Shown: piece by piece, positions 1 through 7,717 of the stretch
Position numbering within the stretch: the first letter of the stretch is position 1
How the letters are laid out: each line of letters starts with the position of its first letter
Assembly: GCA_021813065.1 (NCBI GenBank)
Contig: JAKALZ010000057.1
Span: 1 to 9,314 of the forward strand
Reading direction: 5' to 3'
Source: a bacterium
Lineage (GTDB): Bacteria; Spirochaetota; Spirochaetia; Treponematales; Rectinemataceae
DNA length: 9,314 nucleotides
Position numbers and translations under genes: made by a program
The notes under the pieces: model-generated
Seen by the model: only the letters and a program-made list of their open reading frames with translations
The model's database searches: none
Told to the model about the DNA's origin: nothing

Positions 1-2789
1 GCGGAGCTGTTGAGCGAAGAGAGCGAGAGACTCAACGACAGCCCCGCAGAGTTCTTGACGCTGAAGCTCAGGCTAGTTCCAATAGTGGCATTCGTGTACT
101 GAATAAAATTTTGGCTGAAGGAGAGCGAGCCATCGGCCTCGAGATACCACCCTACCCTGGTGGCATCCTGCTGTTCTGGAGCGAGGCGAAGCATTGGTTT
201 CCAGGTTGCGCTAAATGTGGTTGGGCGGAAGTATTGAGTTCCATCCTGGATCCACGTTCCGCCCTTGAAGATGTACCCGTATGCCTTTTGCGCCACAAAT
301 CGAGTGTAGAACGACCACACCGTCGCGTCGGCGCTCACGCTTAAGGGGGCTTGCGTGTCGAAATCCCACGACGCGTTCGCGGAGAAGCGGAGATTGGGAC
401 TTGGTTTGAGCACCGCATTGCCTGAAAGCGCGCTTGAACTGAGATCCGAAGTCGCGGTGGCTCGAGAGAGTATATAGCTCGCGCCCAGACTTCCAATACC
501 CGCGGAGGAGGAAGCGCCGATACTGTAGGACTCAAGCAGCGGTGGCAAGGAAGCCTTGAAACTCAAACGCTCAGAGGTCGTTCCTAGCTTCGCCGCGAGT
601 TCAGCGAGCACCGAGTGGTCCGTAATCATGGTGCTGTTCCACGTCAGCCAGGTGAGCGCGTAGATGGGTTTCGCGTCGACACTGGTTCCATCGAGGCCCT
701 GGTAATCGACCTTTGCGATTTTGCCCGCGATACTGTACTGAAGGCGCGAGGCGGAAAATACCTTCGAGTTTGCGAATGGAGCCCACGCCGCGCTCGTTCC
801 GGCGCTCCAGTTCGCCGCGCTGTAGCCATAGTCCGCTATTCTGAAGGGGTGTACAGTCGTTGGACTTCCGCGCTCATCGAATAAATAGGGTCTGTACTGA
901 GCTTGACCCGCGAGACCCGGTGTTGCCTGAAACGTAAGTCCCGCCTTCGCGATCGAGTACGATCCATTGAGATTCGCGGCCTCCCTCGCGCCTAAGAGCC
1001 AGTACCAGCTCTTAAAATCCACACCCTGCGGTTTCAACCACGAAAGACTGTAAAATCTATCCTCGACATACGTCGAATTCGAGTTTGTCCAAGCGAGTGA
1101 TGCCGCATCGTTTTTTATGAAGGTTTTGGAAACTGAAAAAGTCGCGTCGAGAGGACGCGCGACATCGGGATACAAAAAGTGCCGCTGCGGATCGACGGCG
1201 TAGAGCCTAAGCTGGTTGCTGTCGAGCCCGCTCGTCGACGCGGACTTGTTCCTCCAGTTGAGGTAGGCCGAGAGATTGCTGAGAGAGAGATTCGCGGCGT
1301 CGGGTCTACCGCTTCCCTTCCAAGTTCCCGTCATGCTCAACTTCTGTGTCAATGCGATCCGCTCGGAGATCGAAGCGGTCCTTGCTCCCCCAAAAATCGA
1401 AAAGAAATCGGTCGACTCATTCCTGTCTAAAAAGTCCTGTTCCACAAATGGGTCTGAATAAAAAGGCACGCTGACGTTCCACGACAAACCTGCGGAAGTT
1501 GATTTTGAAGACGCTTCAAAATCAGCCGCGATTCGAAGCGGGAGATAGAGCGAAGCAAGATTCCATCTGTTCCACACTGAGCTATACGCGCCGGCCGCGT
1601 CGAATGGCGAGTAGTAGCCCGTCGATTCAAGAAAAATCGAGCGTGAGAGTCCTGCGGCGGCGAGCCAGCTCAGATTAATTGGCGCGTTCGAAGCCACCTT
1701 TCCGCGCAAACCGGCGAAGAGCCCGAGCGAAGAATACGCGTCTGCTAATACGGCGATCCGCGGAGAATCCGGATTTTCAACCTTTGCCTTAGTCTGAGAA
1801 ATATAAGTCCCAAACGAACCGAGCGCGCCCTGATTCACCGACAGCGCGGATGATTTCCGCGTGTCGCTACCCTGCTGCCCAACGATATACGTGGTTGTCT
1901 GCAAGTATCCGCCTGTTCGAGATCGGAAACCCGCGGTTGGATGGAACATCGATGCTTTTGAGGGGTAATAGAAGAATGGCAGCCACAACACAGGTATTTT
2001 CCCGATATAGAGTGTCGCGTTCGCCACAGCCCAGTCGCCTGAGCTGAAGAGCCACACCTTTTTCGCGCGCAAGAGGTAATGCGGATCGATGGCGTCGCAG
2101 GCGGTAAGGGAGCCGTCCGCGAGCGCGAGTATCTCTTCCGATCTCGATATGAGAGAACCGAATCGAACGATCAGGGTTCTTCCACCCGCACTCGAGGGCT
2201 CCATGTTGAACGAACCATCGACGAACACGCCTGAGTAGTCATCGAGGTTAACCGCGATGGATTCGCCCTTGTAGGTGTCGGTTCTCGATTTCGATTCACG
2301 CGTGTATTCAACTCCGCCTGAGGCCTGCACAACTTTGGTGTCGCGGTTGTATACCACATACTGGGCGGAGATTCTGTGCACGGTCCCCTGCGAGTCCACG
2401 AATCGTATTTCCAAAGGTCCTTTGAGCCTTATTTCTTTAGTGCCGTTCTCAAGCGTGAAGAACTCCGCGCCCGTCGCGCGCTCAATGCTCATCGCGACAT
2501 CGCCGGATGGCGCGGCGACTGGGGTGAAACCGAAATGCTCGTATAGCCTCGCTCTCAGCTCATCGGCGCTCCCCTCAGCGGAGAGGTTATACTGAGTCGC
2601 GAGATCGCGGAGCTCGTAGAGTGTCGCGGAGGCGATGCGGAAGCGGAGGGTTTTGGAATTAAGATCGTCCGATGACGATGTGGACGACGCCGCACTCTGT
2701 GTACCACTCTCTTGTGCGGGTTTTTCCTGCGCCCACAGAGGCACAAGCACCGCAAGGAGCAGAGAGAATATGCCAATCGCGCGCCGCAT
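1..2789 (-). CDS. lptD: LptD-like outer-membrane assembly protein (OstA family), C-terminus beyond window
   Basis: Probable outer-membrane beta-barrel that inserts lipopolysaccharide or another glycolipid into the outer leaflet as the last part of the Lpt bridge. I read the frame codon by codon from the ATG at 2789 to the window edge and found no stop in 929 codons. Residues 1-20 are a signal peptide (two Arg, a Leu/Val-rich core, then LWA before Gln21) with no lipobox Cys. A Ser/Thr-rich linker follows, then a SAP/HeH-like segment at about 57-88, then an OstA/LptA-like beta-jellyroll at about 105-260. The most family-like stretch is the single Cys231 in SLTAC, an alternating strand, and IPVLWLPFFYYP around residue 269, the usual entry into the LptD barrel. 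The remainder is rich in alternating polar/hydrophobic and aromatic residues, as in barrel strands. The ATG at 2789 is the only start that gives a signal peptide; the frame is open upstream into uvrA without another ATG, GTG or TTG nearby. No Shine-Dalgarno is seen. The family call is firm; the exact lipid carried is not known. Confidence 0.86.
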   Translation of the reverse strand, partial: MRRAIGIFSLLLAVLVPLWAQEKPAQESGTQSAASSTSSSDDLNSKTLRFRIASATLYELRDLATQYNLSAEGSADELRARLYEHFGFTPVAAPSGDVAMSIERATGAEFFTLENGTKEIRLKGPLEIRFVDSQGTVHRISAQYVVYNRDTKVVQASGGVEYTRESKSRTDTYKGESIAVNLDDYSGVFVDGSFNMEPSSAGGRTLIVRFGSLISRSEEILALADGSLTACDAIDPHYLLRAKKVWLFSSGDWAVANATLYIGKIPVLWLPFFYYPSKASMFHPTAGFRSRTGGYLQTTTYIVGQQGSDTRKSSALSVNQGALGSFGTYISQTKAKVENPDSPRIAVLADAYSSLGLFAGLRGKVASNAPINLSWLAAAGLSRSIFLESTGYYSPFDAAGAYSSVWNRWNLASLYLPLRIAADFEASSKSTSAGLSWNVSVPFYSDPFVEQDFLDRNESTDFFSIFGGARTASISERIALTQKLSMTGTWKGSGRPDAANLSLSNLSAYLNWRNKSASTSGLDSNQLRLYAVDPQRHFLYPDVARPLDATFSVSKTFIKNDAASLAWTNSNSTYVEDRFYSLSWLKPQGVDFKSWYWLLGAREAANLNGSYSIAKAGLTFQATPGLAGQAQYRPYLFDERGSPTTVHPFRIADYGYSAANWSAGTSAAWAPFANSKVFSASRLQYSIAGKIAKVDYQGLDGTSVDAKPIYALTWLTWNSTMITDHSVLAELAAKLGTTSERLSFKASLPPLLESYSIGASSSAGIGSLGASYILSRATATSDLSSSALSGNAVLKPSPNLRFSANASWDFDTQAPLSVSADATVWSFYTRFVAQKAYGYIFKGGTWIQDGTQYFRPTTFSATWKPMLRLAPEQQDATRVGWYLEADGSLSFSQNFIQYTNATIGTSLSFSVKNSAGLSLSLSLSSLNSS

Positions 2790-2797
2790 CGAACTGT

Positions 2798-2827
2798 ATC
2801 GTATATGGAAGAGCCCGCGACTGGCAA
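2798..2827 (-). promoter_or_regulatory. Possible lptD promoter giving a near-leaderless mRNA
   Basis: TTGCCA at 2822-2827 is followed, 18 bases later, by TACGAT at 2798-2803; an overlapping alternative is TATACG at 2800-2805 with a 16-base spacer. The ATG starts only 8 bases after the first -10 candidate, so a transcript from here would have almost no 5' leader. That fits the absence of a Shine-Dalgarno. The match is moderate, and read-through from uvrA, 56 bases upstream, could equally drive the gene. Confidence 0.33.
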
Positions 2828-2845
2828 GATTCTCCGCGACGCCGA

Positions 2846-5668
2846 TTATGCCTTCAGCATAGGCGCGAGATAGTGTCCCGTAAACGATTTTTCACACGCG
2901 GCGATTGTCTCGGGAGTACCCTCAGCGATGATTTCCCCACCCTTGTCGCCACCTTCGGGGCCAAGATCGACGACCCAATCGGCCTGTTTGATGATATCGA
3001 GGTTGTGCTCGATCATCACCACGGTGTTGCCGGTATCCACAAGACGGTGAATGACCTCGAGCAGCTGACGCACGTCCGCGAAGTGGAGGCCTGTCGTAGG
3101 TTCGTCGAGAAAATAGAGGGTTCGCCCTGTCGCCCGCCTGGCGAGCTCAAGCGAAAGCTTTACGCGCTGCGCTTCTCCGCCTGAGAGCGTCAGTGCGGAC
3201 TGCCCGAGCCGGATGTAGCCGAGGCCCACGTCGAGCATGGTTTGGAGCTTATGCGCGATTGAGGGGATGTGGGCGAAGAACTCGCGCGCTTCCTCGATCG
3301 TCATGTTGAGGACGTCAGCGATGTTCTTTCCCTTGAAGCGCACATCCATCGTGTCCGCGTTGAAGCGCTTGCCGTGGCACACTTCGCAGGTAATGTAGAC
3401 GTCGGGCAGAAAGTTCATCTCGATCTTGATGGTGCCGTCGCCCTGGCAGTGTTCGCAGCGTCCGCCCTTCACGTTGAAGCTGAAGCGCCCCGGCTTCCAG
3501 CCGCGTGCCTTCGATTCGGGAAGGCTCGCGAAGAGTTCGCGGATCGGCGTGAAGACGCCAACGTAGGTGGCGGGATTGGAGCGCGGCGTGCGCCCGATGG
3601 GGCTCTGGTCGATGTTGATGATCTTGTCGATGCAGTCAAGGCCGCGGATGCTGTCGAACTCGCCTTCCCTCAGCGATGAGCGCATGATACGGTTGGAAAT
3701 CGCGGGATAGAGCACATCCGAGAGCAGCGTGCTCTTGCCGGAGCCCGACACTCCCGTGATGCACACGAATTTTCCCAGAGGAATCTTGACGTCGATGTTC
3801 TTGAGGTTGTGCTGGCGCGCGCCAACGAGCGTAATGAACTCGCCATTCCCCTTGCGCCGCACTTTCGGTATATCGATCGTCAAAGTGCCCGCGAGGTACT
3901 GGCCCGTGAGGCTTTTGGTGTTTGCTTTCACCTCGGGAACCGTGCCTTGGGCAACCACGTACCCGCCGTGTTCGCCCGCGCCTGGCCCAAGGTCGACGAG
4001 GTAATCCGCGGTGCGCAGCGTCTGTTCGTCGTGTTCGACCACGATGAGCGTGTTGCCCAAGTCGCGCAGGTAGGTGAGCGTGTCGATGAGTCGCTGATTA
4101 TCGCGTTGATGCAGGCCGATCGAAGGCTCGTCGAGAATATACAGCACGCCGACGAGGGAGCTTCCGATTTGTGTGGCCAGCCTGATGCGCTGCGCCTCGC
4201 CGCCCGAAAGCGTCGAAGCCTTGCGCTCGAGCGTTAAATAATCGAGGCCAACATTCCGGAGAAATCCGAGCCGGGCGACAATTTCCTTAAATATGAGCTT
4301 TGAGATCTGGGCGTCGGTGTCAGAGAGCTTCATCGATTCGAAGAAGCGCGCCGATTCCCCCACCGGCATGCGCGAGATGTCGAAAATGTTCTTATCCCCT
4401 ACTGTCACCGCGAGCGCCTCGGGCCGCAGCCGCTTTCCGTGGCAGACCTCGCACTCCTTCTCGATCATGAAGGTTTCGAACCAGTCCTTGATGTCGTCGC
4501 TCGAAGACTCGCGATAGCGGCGCTTCATGTCGGCGAGGATGCCGGGAAATTTAGACTGATACTCAAAGTGGCCAGTCTTGTCTTTGTTTTCGTAGCGCAC
4601 TTTGATGTCGTCGTCGCTTCCATAGAGAATTGCCTGCATCACATGCTCAGGGAGGTCTTCGAAGGGCGTGTCGAGGCTGAAGTGATAGTGGTGCGCGAGC
4701 GCCTCGAAGCGCGAGTGGTTCCAGGCCGACTGGGGATTGTAGGGCACGCAGCCTCCGTCGTTGAAGGAGAGACTTTTATCTGGGATGATGAGGTTGGGAT
4801 CGAATTCCATGTTCATGCCGAGGCCGCCGCACTCGGGGCAGGCGCCCTGGGGGGCGTTGAACGAAAAGAGCCGCGGCTCCATTTCCGGAAGCGAAATGCC
4901 GCATACCGGACAGGCGCCCTTCTGGCTGAAAAACTCTTCCTTCTGCGCGTCCTCGAAGTCTCGGATCACCGTCACAATGCCGTCCGCGATGCCGAGCGCG
5001 GTCTCCACAGCTTCGGCGACGCGCCTTCTGCTCTCCTCCGAGAGGCGAATGCGGTCTACAATGAGCTCGATCGTGTGTTTTTTCTGCTTTTCGAGCGCGG
5101 GCGGTTCCTCGATATCCACAAAGTCGCCATCGATCCTCGCGCGCAAAAAACCCTGTTTGAGCGCGTCTTCGAGGACTTTGTGGTGTTCTCCCTTTTGCGC
5201 GCGGATCACAGGGGCGAGAACCTGGAGTTTCGTTCCCGTCGGCCACGAAAGAATCACATCGAGAATCTGGTCGACGCTCTGCTCGCGTATTTCCCTGCCG
5301 CAGGAAGGGCAGTGAGGAATCCCTATCCTCGCGAAGAGCAGGCGCAGGTAGTCGTAAATCTCAGTGACTGTGCCGACAGTCGAGCGCGGGTTCCGCGTGG
5401 TCGTCTTCTGTTCTATAGAGATCGCGGGCGATAGGCCCTCGATATAGTCGACATCGGGCTTGTCCATGCGCCCCAAAAATTGGCGGGCATAGGCGGAAAG
5501 GGATTCCACATAGCGCCGCTGCCCCTCGGCGAAAATCGTATCGAACGCGAGCGAACTCTTGCCTGAACCTGAGAGCCCCGAGATCACAATGAGCTTGTTG
5601 CGGGGGAGCTCGAGGTCGATATTCTTCAGATTGTGTTCGCGCGCGCCTCTGATGATGAGCTTGTCCAT
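2846..5668 (-). CDS. uvrA: UvrABC excinuclease subunit A
   Basis: ATP-dependent damage sensor of nucleotide excision repair; the UvrA dimer finds distorted DNA with UvrB and hands over to UvrC. The protein is 940 aa, the same length as E. coli UvrA. Walker A motifs lie at 31-38 (GLSGSGKS) and 639-646 (GVSGSGKS). ABC signatures LSGGEAQR are at 487 and 828, with Walker B ILDEP at 511 and FLDEP at 853. Zinc-binding CxxC pairs are at 253/256 with 277/280, and at 738/741 with 761/764 in the C-terminal zinc finger. The inserted UvrB- and DNA-binding regions are present, so the protein looks complete. I chose the ATG at 5668 because it gives the family N-terminus [16 protein letters not shown]. An upstream in-frame TTG at 5707 would add 13 residues with no family counterpart. 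It lies 92 bases after the glycosylase gene and 56 bases before lptD. No LexA-type operator is obvious upstream, so SOS control is not shown. Confidence 0.98.
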   Translation of the reverse strand: MDKLIIRGAREHNLKNIDLELPRNKLIVISGLSGSGKSSLAFDTIFAEGQRRYVESLSAYARQFLGRMDKPDVDYIEGLSPAISIEQKTTTRNPRSTVGTVTEIYDYLRLLFARIGIPHCPSCGREIREQSVDQILDVILSWPTGTKLQVLAPVIRAQKGEHHKVLEDALKQGFLRARIDGDFVDIEEPPALEKQKKHTIELIVDRIRLSEESRRRVAEAVETALGIADGIVTVIRDFEDAQKEEFFSQKGACPVCGISLPEMEPRLFSFNAPQGACPECGGLGMNMEFDPNLIIPDKSLSFNDGGCVPYNPQSAWNHSRFEALAHHYHFSLDTPFEDLPEHVMQAILYGSDDDIKVRYENKDKTGHFEYQSKFPGILADMKRRYRESSSDDIKDWFETFMIEKECEVCHGKRLRPEALAVTVGDKNIFDISRMPVGESARFFESMKLSDTDAQISKLIFKEIVARLGFLRNVGLDYLTLERKASTLSGGEAQRIRLATQIGSSLVGVLYILDEPSIGLHQRDNQRLIDTLTYLRDLGNTLIVVEHDEQTLRTADYLVDLGPGAGEHGGYVVAQGTVPEVKANTKSLTGQYLAGTLTIDIPKVRRKGNGEFITLVGARQHNLKNIDVKIPLGKFVCITGVSGSGKSTLLSDVLYPAISNRIMRSSLREGEFDSIRGLDCIDKIINIDQSPIGRTPRSNPATYVGVFTPIRELFASLPESKARGWKPGRFSFNVKGGRCEHCQGDGTIKIEMNFLPDVYITCEVCHGKRFNADTMDVRFKGKNIADVLNMTIEEAREFFAHIPSIAHKLQTMLDVGLGYIRLGQSALTLSGGEAQRVKLSLELARRATGRTLYFLDEPTTGLHFADVRQLLEVIHRLVDTGNTVVMIEHNLDIIKQADWVVDLGPEGGDKGGEIIAEGTPETIAACEKSFTGHYLAPMLKA

Positions 5669-5677
5669 TGCGCTGAA

Positions 5678-5707
5678 ATCATACCGCGACGAGCGCCATA
5701 GAGGCAA
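5678..5707 (-). promoter_or_regulatory. Possible uvrA promoter, very close to the ATG
   Basis: TTGCCT at 5702-5707 and TATGAT at 5678-5683 are separated by 18 bases. The -10 matches the sigma-70 consensus at five of six positions. Only 9 bases separate it from the ATG at 5668, so the message would be leaderless or nearly so, in line with the lack of a Shine-Dalgarno. The layout closely resembles the candidate in front of lptD. This is inference from sequence matches alone. Confidence 0.4.
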
Positions 5708-5760
5708 GTATGCTTGACAGATGTATAGCTAAATTATCGCGTTCCCGCGCCCCGGAGTCT

Positions 5761-6420
5761 CTATGGTACGGAATTCTCAAGAGCGTCGTTTCGCAAGAAC
5801 CGCTCCCACAGGGGCTTCTTGTCATCGATCGTGCGAAATCGGTCCGTGGGCACGGGACTCGTCGAGGGCAATCGGAACACGCGACACTCGCGATCCGCGA
5901 TCCATAGCCGGGTGATGCCTCCCGTTAAGGAGAGAGCTTGTTTGACCTCGCGCGTTTCCGTGGCGCTGGCTTTTTGGCCGCGCGCCACAATCGCTCCAAG
6001 GAATAACGTCGTGGCGAGTCCGCCATTGAGTCCGATTCGCGAAATGGAAGGACGCGCCGCAAGAAAGGCGCGCACATCATTGAGCTCGAGGACCTCGAGA
6101 TCCGCATCAGAGCTGTTCGTTCTCCGACATGACCGAACCATGTCCCAGATGACGATGCCGAGATCCGCCGCGAGGGCGCATTTTTCCGCGTAGCTCCGGC
6201 CCTCGATTGTCTGCCCCGCGTACCAGAAGAGAATAGGCCAGAAATGATTGCGTTCGTGCCCGTAATACTCCCCTTTTAACGCGGAGCGCACCGAAGGGAA
6301 CGACCCGAGCACGAGAAAGCGCGCGGCCGGATTCTCGGCGCTCACTGCTGGAAAACCTTCAAAAAGGGACCACTCCCGAGACGCGCGAGATATGCGAGAT
6401 ACGCGAGGCGCGCTAGACAT
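5761..6420 (-). CDS. DNA-deoxyinosine (hypoxanthine) glycosylase, UDG superfamily family 6 type
   Basis: Predicted base-excision-repair glycosylase that removes a deaminated base (hypoxanthine from deaminated adenine, possibly uracil or xanthine), leaving an abasic site. The 219-aa protein has the superfamily's ordered motifs: EGFPAV then LVLGSFPSVRS at about 36-46, YYGHERNHFW at 52-61 with the conserved Asn58, a central IVIWDMV strand at 89-95, and LPSTSP at 184-189 near the C-terminus. These match the Mug-like hypoxanthine-DNA glycosylase family rather than classical Ung. I chose the ATG at 6420, which overlaps the ychF stop by 8 bases and suggests translational coupling. An ATG at 6447 would add 9 residues and lies deeper inside ychF. 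Neither has a well-placed Shine-Dalgarno. The first 16 residues are a basic Arg-x-Ser repeat not typical of the family. The fold is confident; base specificity is inferred from family motifs. Confidence 0.87.
   Translation of the reverse strand: MSSAPRVSRISRASREWSLFEGFPAVSAENPAARFLVLGSFPSVRSALKGEYYGHERNHFWPILFWYAGQTIEGRSYAEKCALAADLGIVIWDMVRSCRRTNSSDADLEVLELNDVRAFLAARPSISRIGLNGGLATTLFLGAIVARGQKASATETREVKQALSLTGGITRLWIADRECRVFRLPSTSPVPTDRFRTIDDKKPLWERFLRNDALENSVP
6375..6410. repeat. Four imperfect 9-base tandem repeats at the start of the glycosylase gene
   Basis: Plus-strand units read CCCGAGACG, CGCGAGATA, TGCGAGATA and CGCGAGGCG, sharing a core of CGAG or GCGAG. In the minus-strand glycosylase gene they encode an Arg-x-Ser series at residues 4-15. 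The stretch lies just past the ychF stop codon, so repeat expansion here could have lengthened the glycosylase N-terminus without harming ychF. The repeat is seen directly; its origin is inferred. Confidence 0.5.
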
Positions 6421-7519
6421 TGAACTTGAAAAACATGATATCGCCATCCCTCACGGTATACTCGCGGCCTTCCTGGCGCATCTTGCCTGCCGCGCGCACC
6501 GCTTGCTCTGTGCCATATTGGATGAGGTCGTCATAGTGATAGACTTCCGCCTTAATGAAACCTTTTTCAAAGTCTGTGTGGATGACGCCGGCGGCCTCGG
6601 GGGCCTTGGCGCCCTCGCGGATGGTCCATGCCCGGCACTCATCCTCGCCCGCGGTGAAAAAGGTGCGCAGATCGAGCAGCCTGTATGCCGCGTGCGCAAG
6701 CGAGGCGAGCCCGGGCTCTTCGAGCCCAATACCCCTCAAAAATTCCGTGCGTTCCCCCGCGTCTTCTATGTCGGCCAGTTCAGCCTCGAATTTCCCGCAG
6801 ATCACGACCGCCTCGGAACCCTGCTTCGCCGCGATCGCTTTTACAGTTTCGACATACGCGTTCCCGTGCACACCTGATTCATCGACATTGCACACGAATA
6901 GCTCGCGCTTGAGGGTGATGAGGAAGCTTCGCCGCGCGAACTCCAGCTCTTCGGCTTCGAGTCCTACCGTAAACGCCGGCCTTCCCTCTTCGAGCGCGGG
7001 ACGAACTTTCTGGAGCACCGCGATCTCTTTTTCGGTGTCTTTCTTAAGGTTGGCATCCTGGACCTTGAGCTGCCTGCCCAGCTTGTCAAGCCTGCGATCG
7101 AGACTGTCGAGATCCGCGAGCGCAAGCTCGGTGTGGATCACCTCGATATCATCGGCGGGATCGACACGGTTCGCGCAGTGAATCACGTCGGGATCGTCGA
7201 AACAGCGCACCACGTGCGCGATCATGCCAACCTCGCGGATATGGGACAAGAACTGATTGCCGAGCCCTTCTCCTTTCGAGGCCCCGCGTACGAGCCCCGC
7301 GATATCGACAAATTCAACAACCGCCGGGACGCGCCGCTTCGGCTTGAATATTTCGCAGAGCTGATCGAGCCGTCTGTCGGGAAGCGGTACAATGCCCACG
7401 TTCGGGTCGATCGTGCAGAAAGGATAGTTCGCCGCTTCGGCCTTTGCCCTCGTGAGGGCAGAAAAAATTGTTGACTTTCCCACATTGGGCAGTCCCACGA
7501 TCCCGCAGTTGAGTGGCAT
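6413..7519 (-). CDS. ychF: Ribosome-associated P-loop ATPase YchF (OLA1 family)
   Basis: Universally conserved Obg-related P-loop protein that binds ribosomes and hydrolyses ATP rather than GTP; proposed roles are in translation and stress or redox responses. The 368-aa length is normal. Visible motifs are the P-loop GLPNVGKS at 9-16, the G3 equivalent DIAGLV at 72-77, the family block EGLGNQFLSHIR at 84-95 and VRCFDDPDVIH at 104-114. At 211-214 NVDE replaces the NKxD of GTPases, the known basis of ATP preference. A helical, probably coiled-coil region spans about 130-180, and a TGS-like domain occupies about 282-368 and ends FFKFNV. The ATG at 7519 is preceded by a good ribosome binding site. 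The stop overlaps the glycosylase start, so ychF is the first gene of a short two-gene unit. It is transcribed divergently from the aminotransferase gene. Confidence 0.98.
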   Translation of the reverse strand: MPLNCGIVGLPNVGKSTIFSALTRAKAEAANYPFCTIDPNVGIVPLPDRRLDQLCEIFKPKRRVPAVVEFVDIAGLVRGASKGEGLGNQFLSHIREVGMIAHVVRCFDDPDVIHCANRVDPADDIEVIHTELALADLDSLDRRLDKLGRQLKVQDANLKKDTEKEIAVLQKVRPALEEGRPAFTVGLEAEELEFARRSFLITLKRELFVCNVDESGVHGNAYVETVKAIAAKQGSEAVVICGKFEAELADIEDAGERTEFLRGIGLEEPGLASLAHAAYRLLDLRTFFTAGEDECRAWTIREGAKAPEAAGVIHTDFEKGFIKAEVYHYDDLIQYGTEQAVRAAGKMRQEGREYTVRDGDIMFFKFNV

Positions 7520-7526
7520 ACGCGCA

Positions 7527-7533
7527 TTCCTTC
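7527..7533 (-). promoter_or_regulatory. Ribosome binding site of ychF
   Basis: On the minus strand this reads GAAGGAA, 7 bases before the ATG at 7519. It confirms the ychF start and contrasts with uvrA, lptD and the glycosylase gene, none of which has a comparable site. Confidence 0.7.
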
Positions 7534-7569
7534 GATGGAGTCTGTTTATTGCGATGAACAGCTCTCAAC

Positions 7570-7597
7570 AGTATACTACCGGCAGAAATGCGGCAAG
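7570..7597 (-). promoter_or_regulatory. Probable sigma-70-type promoter of ychF
   Basis: On the minus strand CTTGCC (7592-7597) is followed by a 16-base spacer and TATACT (7570-7575), a five-of-six match to the -10 consensus. Shifting by one base gives TTGCCG with TACTGT at a 17-base spacing. The leader to the ATG at 7519 would be about 40-45 bases and contain the ribosome binding site. Position and spacing are good; not proven. Confidence 0.5.
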
Positions 7598-7600
7598 AGC

Positions 7601-7629
7601 GGCGTAATAGTTTCAACTATCGAAACGCC
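7601..7629. repeat. Inverted repeat in the divergent ychF/aminotransferase region
   Basis: The core ATAGTT-TC-AACTAT (7607-7620) is a perfect 6-base inverted repeat with a 2-base centre. It is flanked by GGCGT (7601-7605) and ACGCC (7625-7629), which are also complementary, though offset by three bases. It sits just upstream of the ychF -35 and ahead of the aminotransferase gene, so it could be an operator for one or both. No U-tract follows on either strand, which argues against a classical terminator. Confidence 0.5.
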
Positions 7630-7654
7630 ATCTTGAAATATTGAAATGCGCTAT

Positions 7655-7682
7655 TTACGGTTGCCCTTTTCCGCGATAAGAT
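7655..7682 (+). promoter_or_regulatory. Weak candidate promoter of the aminotransferase gene
   Basis: TTTACG (7655-7660) and TAAGAT (7677-7682) lie 16 bases apart, each matching the sigma-70 consensus at four positions. A transcript would start near 7689, leaving a leader of about 30 bases that includes the strong ribosome binding site. TTGAAA copies at 7633 and 7641 have no well-placed partner. This is only the best of several weak options. Confidence 0.25.
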
Positions 7683-7702
7683 GTGGCAGAAATCTGAGTG
7701 CC

Positions 7703-7710
7703 GAGGAGGA
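7703..7710 (+). promoter_or_regulatory. Strong ribosome binding site that fixes the aminotransferase start
   Basis: GAGGAGGA ends 7 bases before the ATG at 7718. This near-ideal Shine-Dalgarno selects 7718 over an in-frame ATG at 7646, which has no such site and would add 24 residues unlike the family. Confidence 0.8.
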
Positions 7711-7717
7711 TCTACCC

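Noticed and set aside
1..2789. Possibility that the left region is a decayed gene, because only short open frames with internal starts are obvious
   Set aside because: Reading the minus-strand frame set by the ATG at 2789 gives no stop through to position 1, with signal peptide, OstA and barrel features in order. The gene simply runs off the window.
2672..3184. 170-codon plus-strand open frame spanning the uvrA/lptD junction
   Set aside because: It is antisense to the uvrA 3' end and the lptD signal-peptide region, both well supported, and has no ribosome binding site or recognisable domain.
4439..5434. 331-codon open frame on the plus strand opposite uvrA
   Set aside because: It lies entirely antisense to uvrA, which is certain. 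The reading is a by-product of GC-rich codon use, with no recognisable motif and low-complexity Arg/Glu/Val composition.
5669..5707. TTG start of uvrA at 5707 adding 13 residues
   Set aside because: The extra residues have no counterpart in UvrA proteins, there is no Shine-Dalgarno, and the ATG at 5668 gives the family N-terminus exactly.
5738..5749. CGCG-TTCC-CGCG hairpin just before uvrA as a terminator of the glycosylase gene
   Set aside because: The stem is only four base pairs and no T-run follows on the minus strand; too weak to call.
5669..5760. LexA/SOS operator upstream of uvrA
   Set aside because: A CTGT half-site occurs on the minus strand, but the matching ACAG at the expected distance is missing, and no Gram-positive-type SOS box is present.
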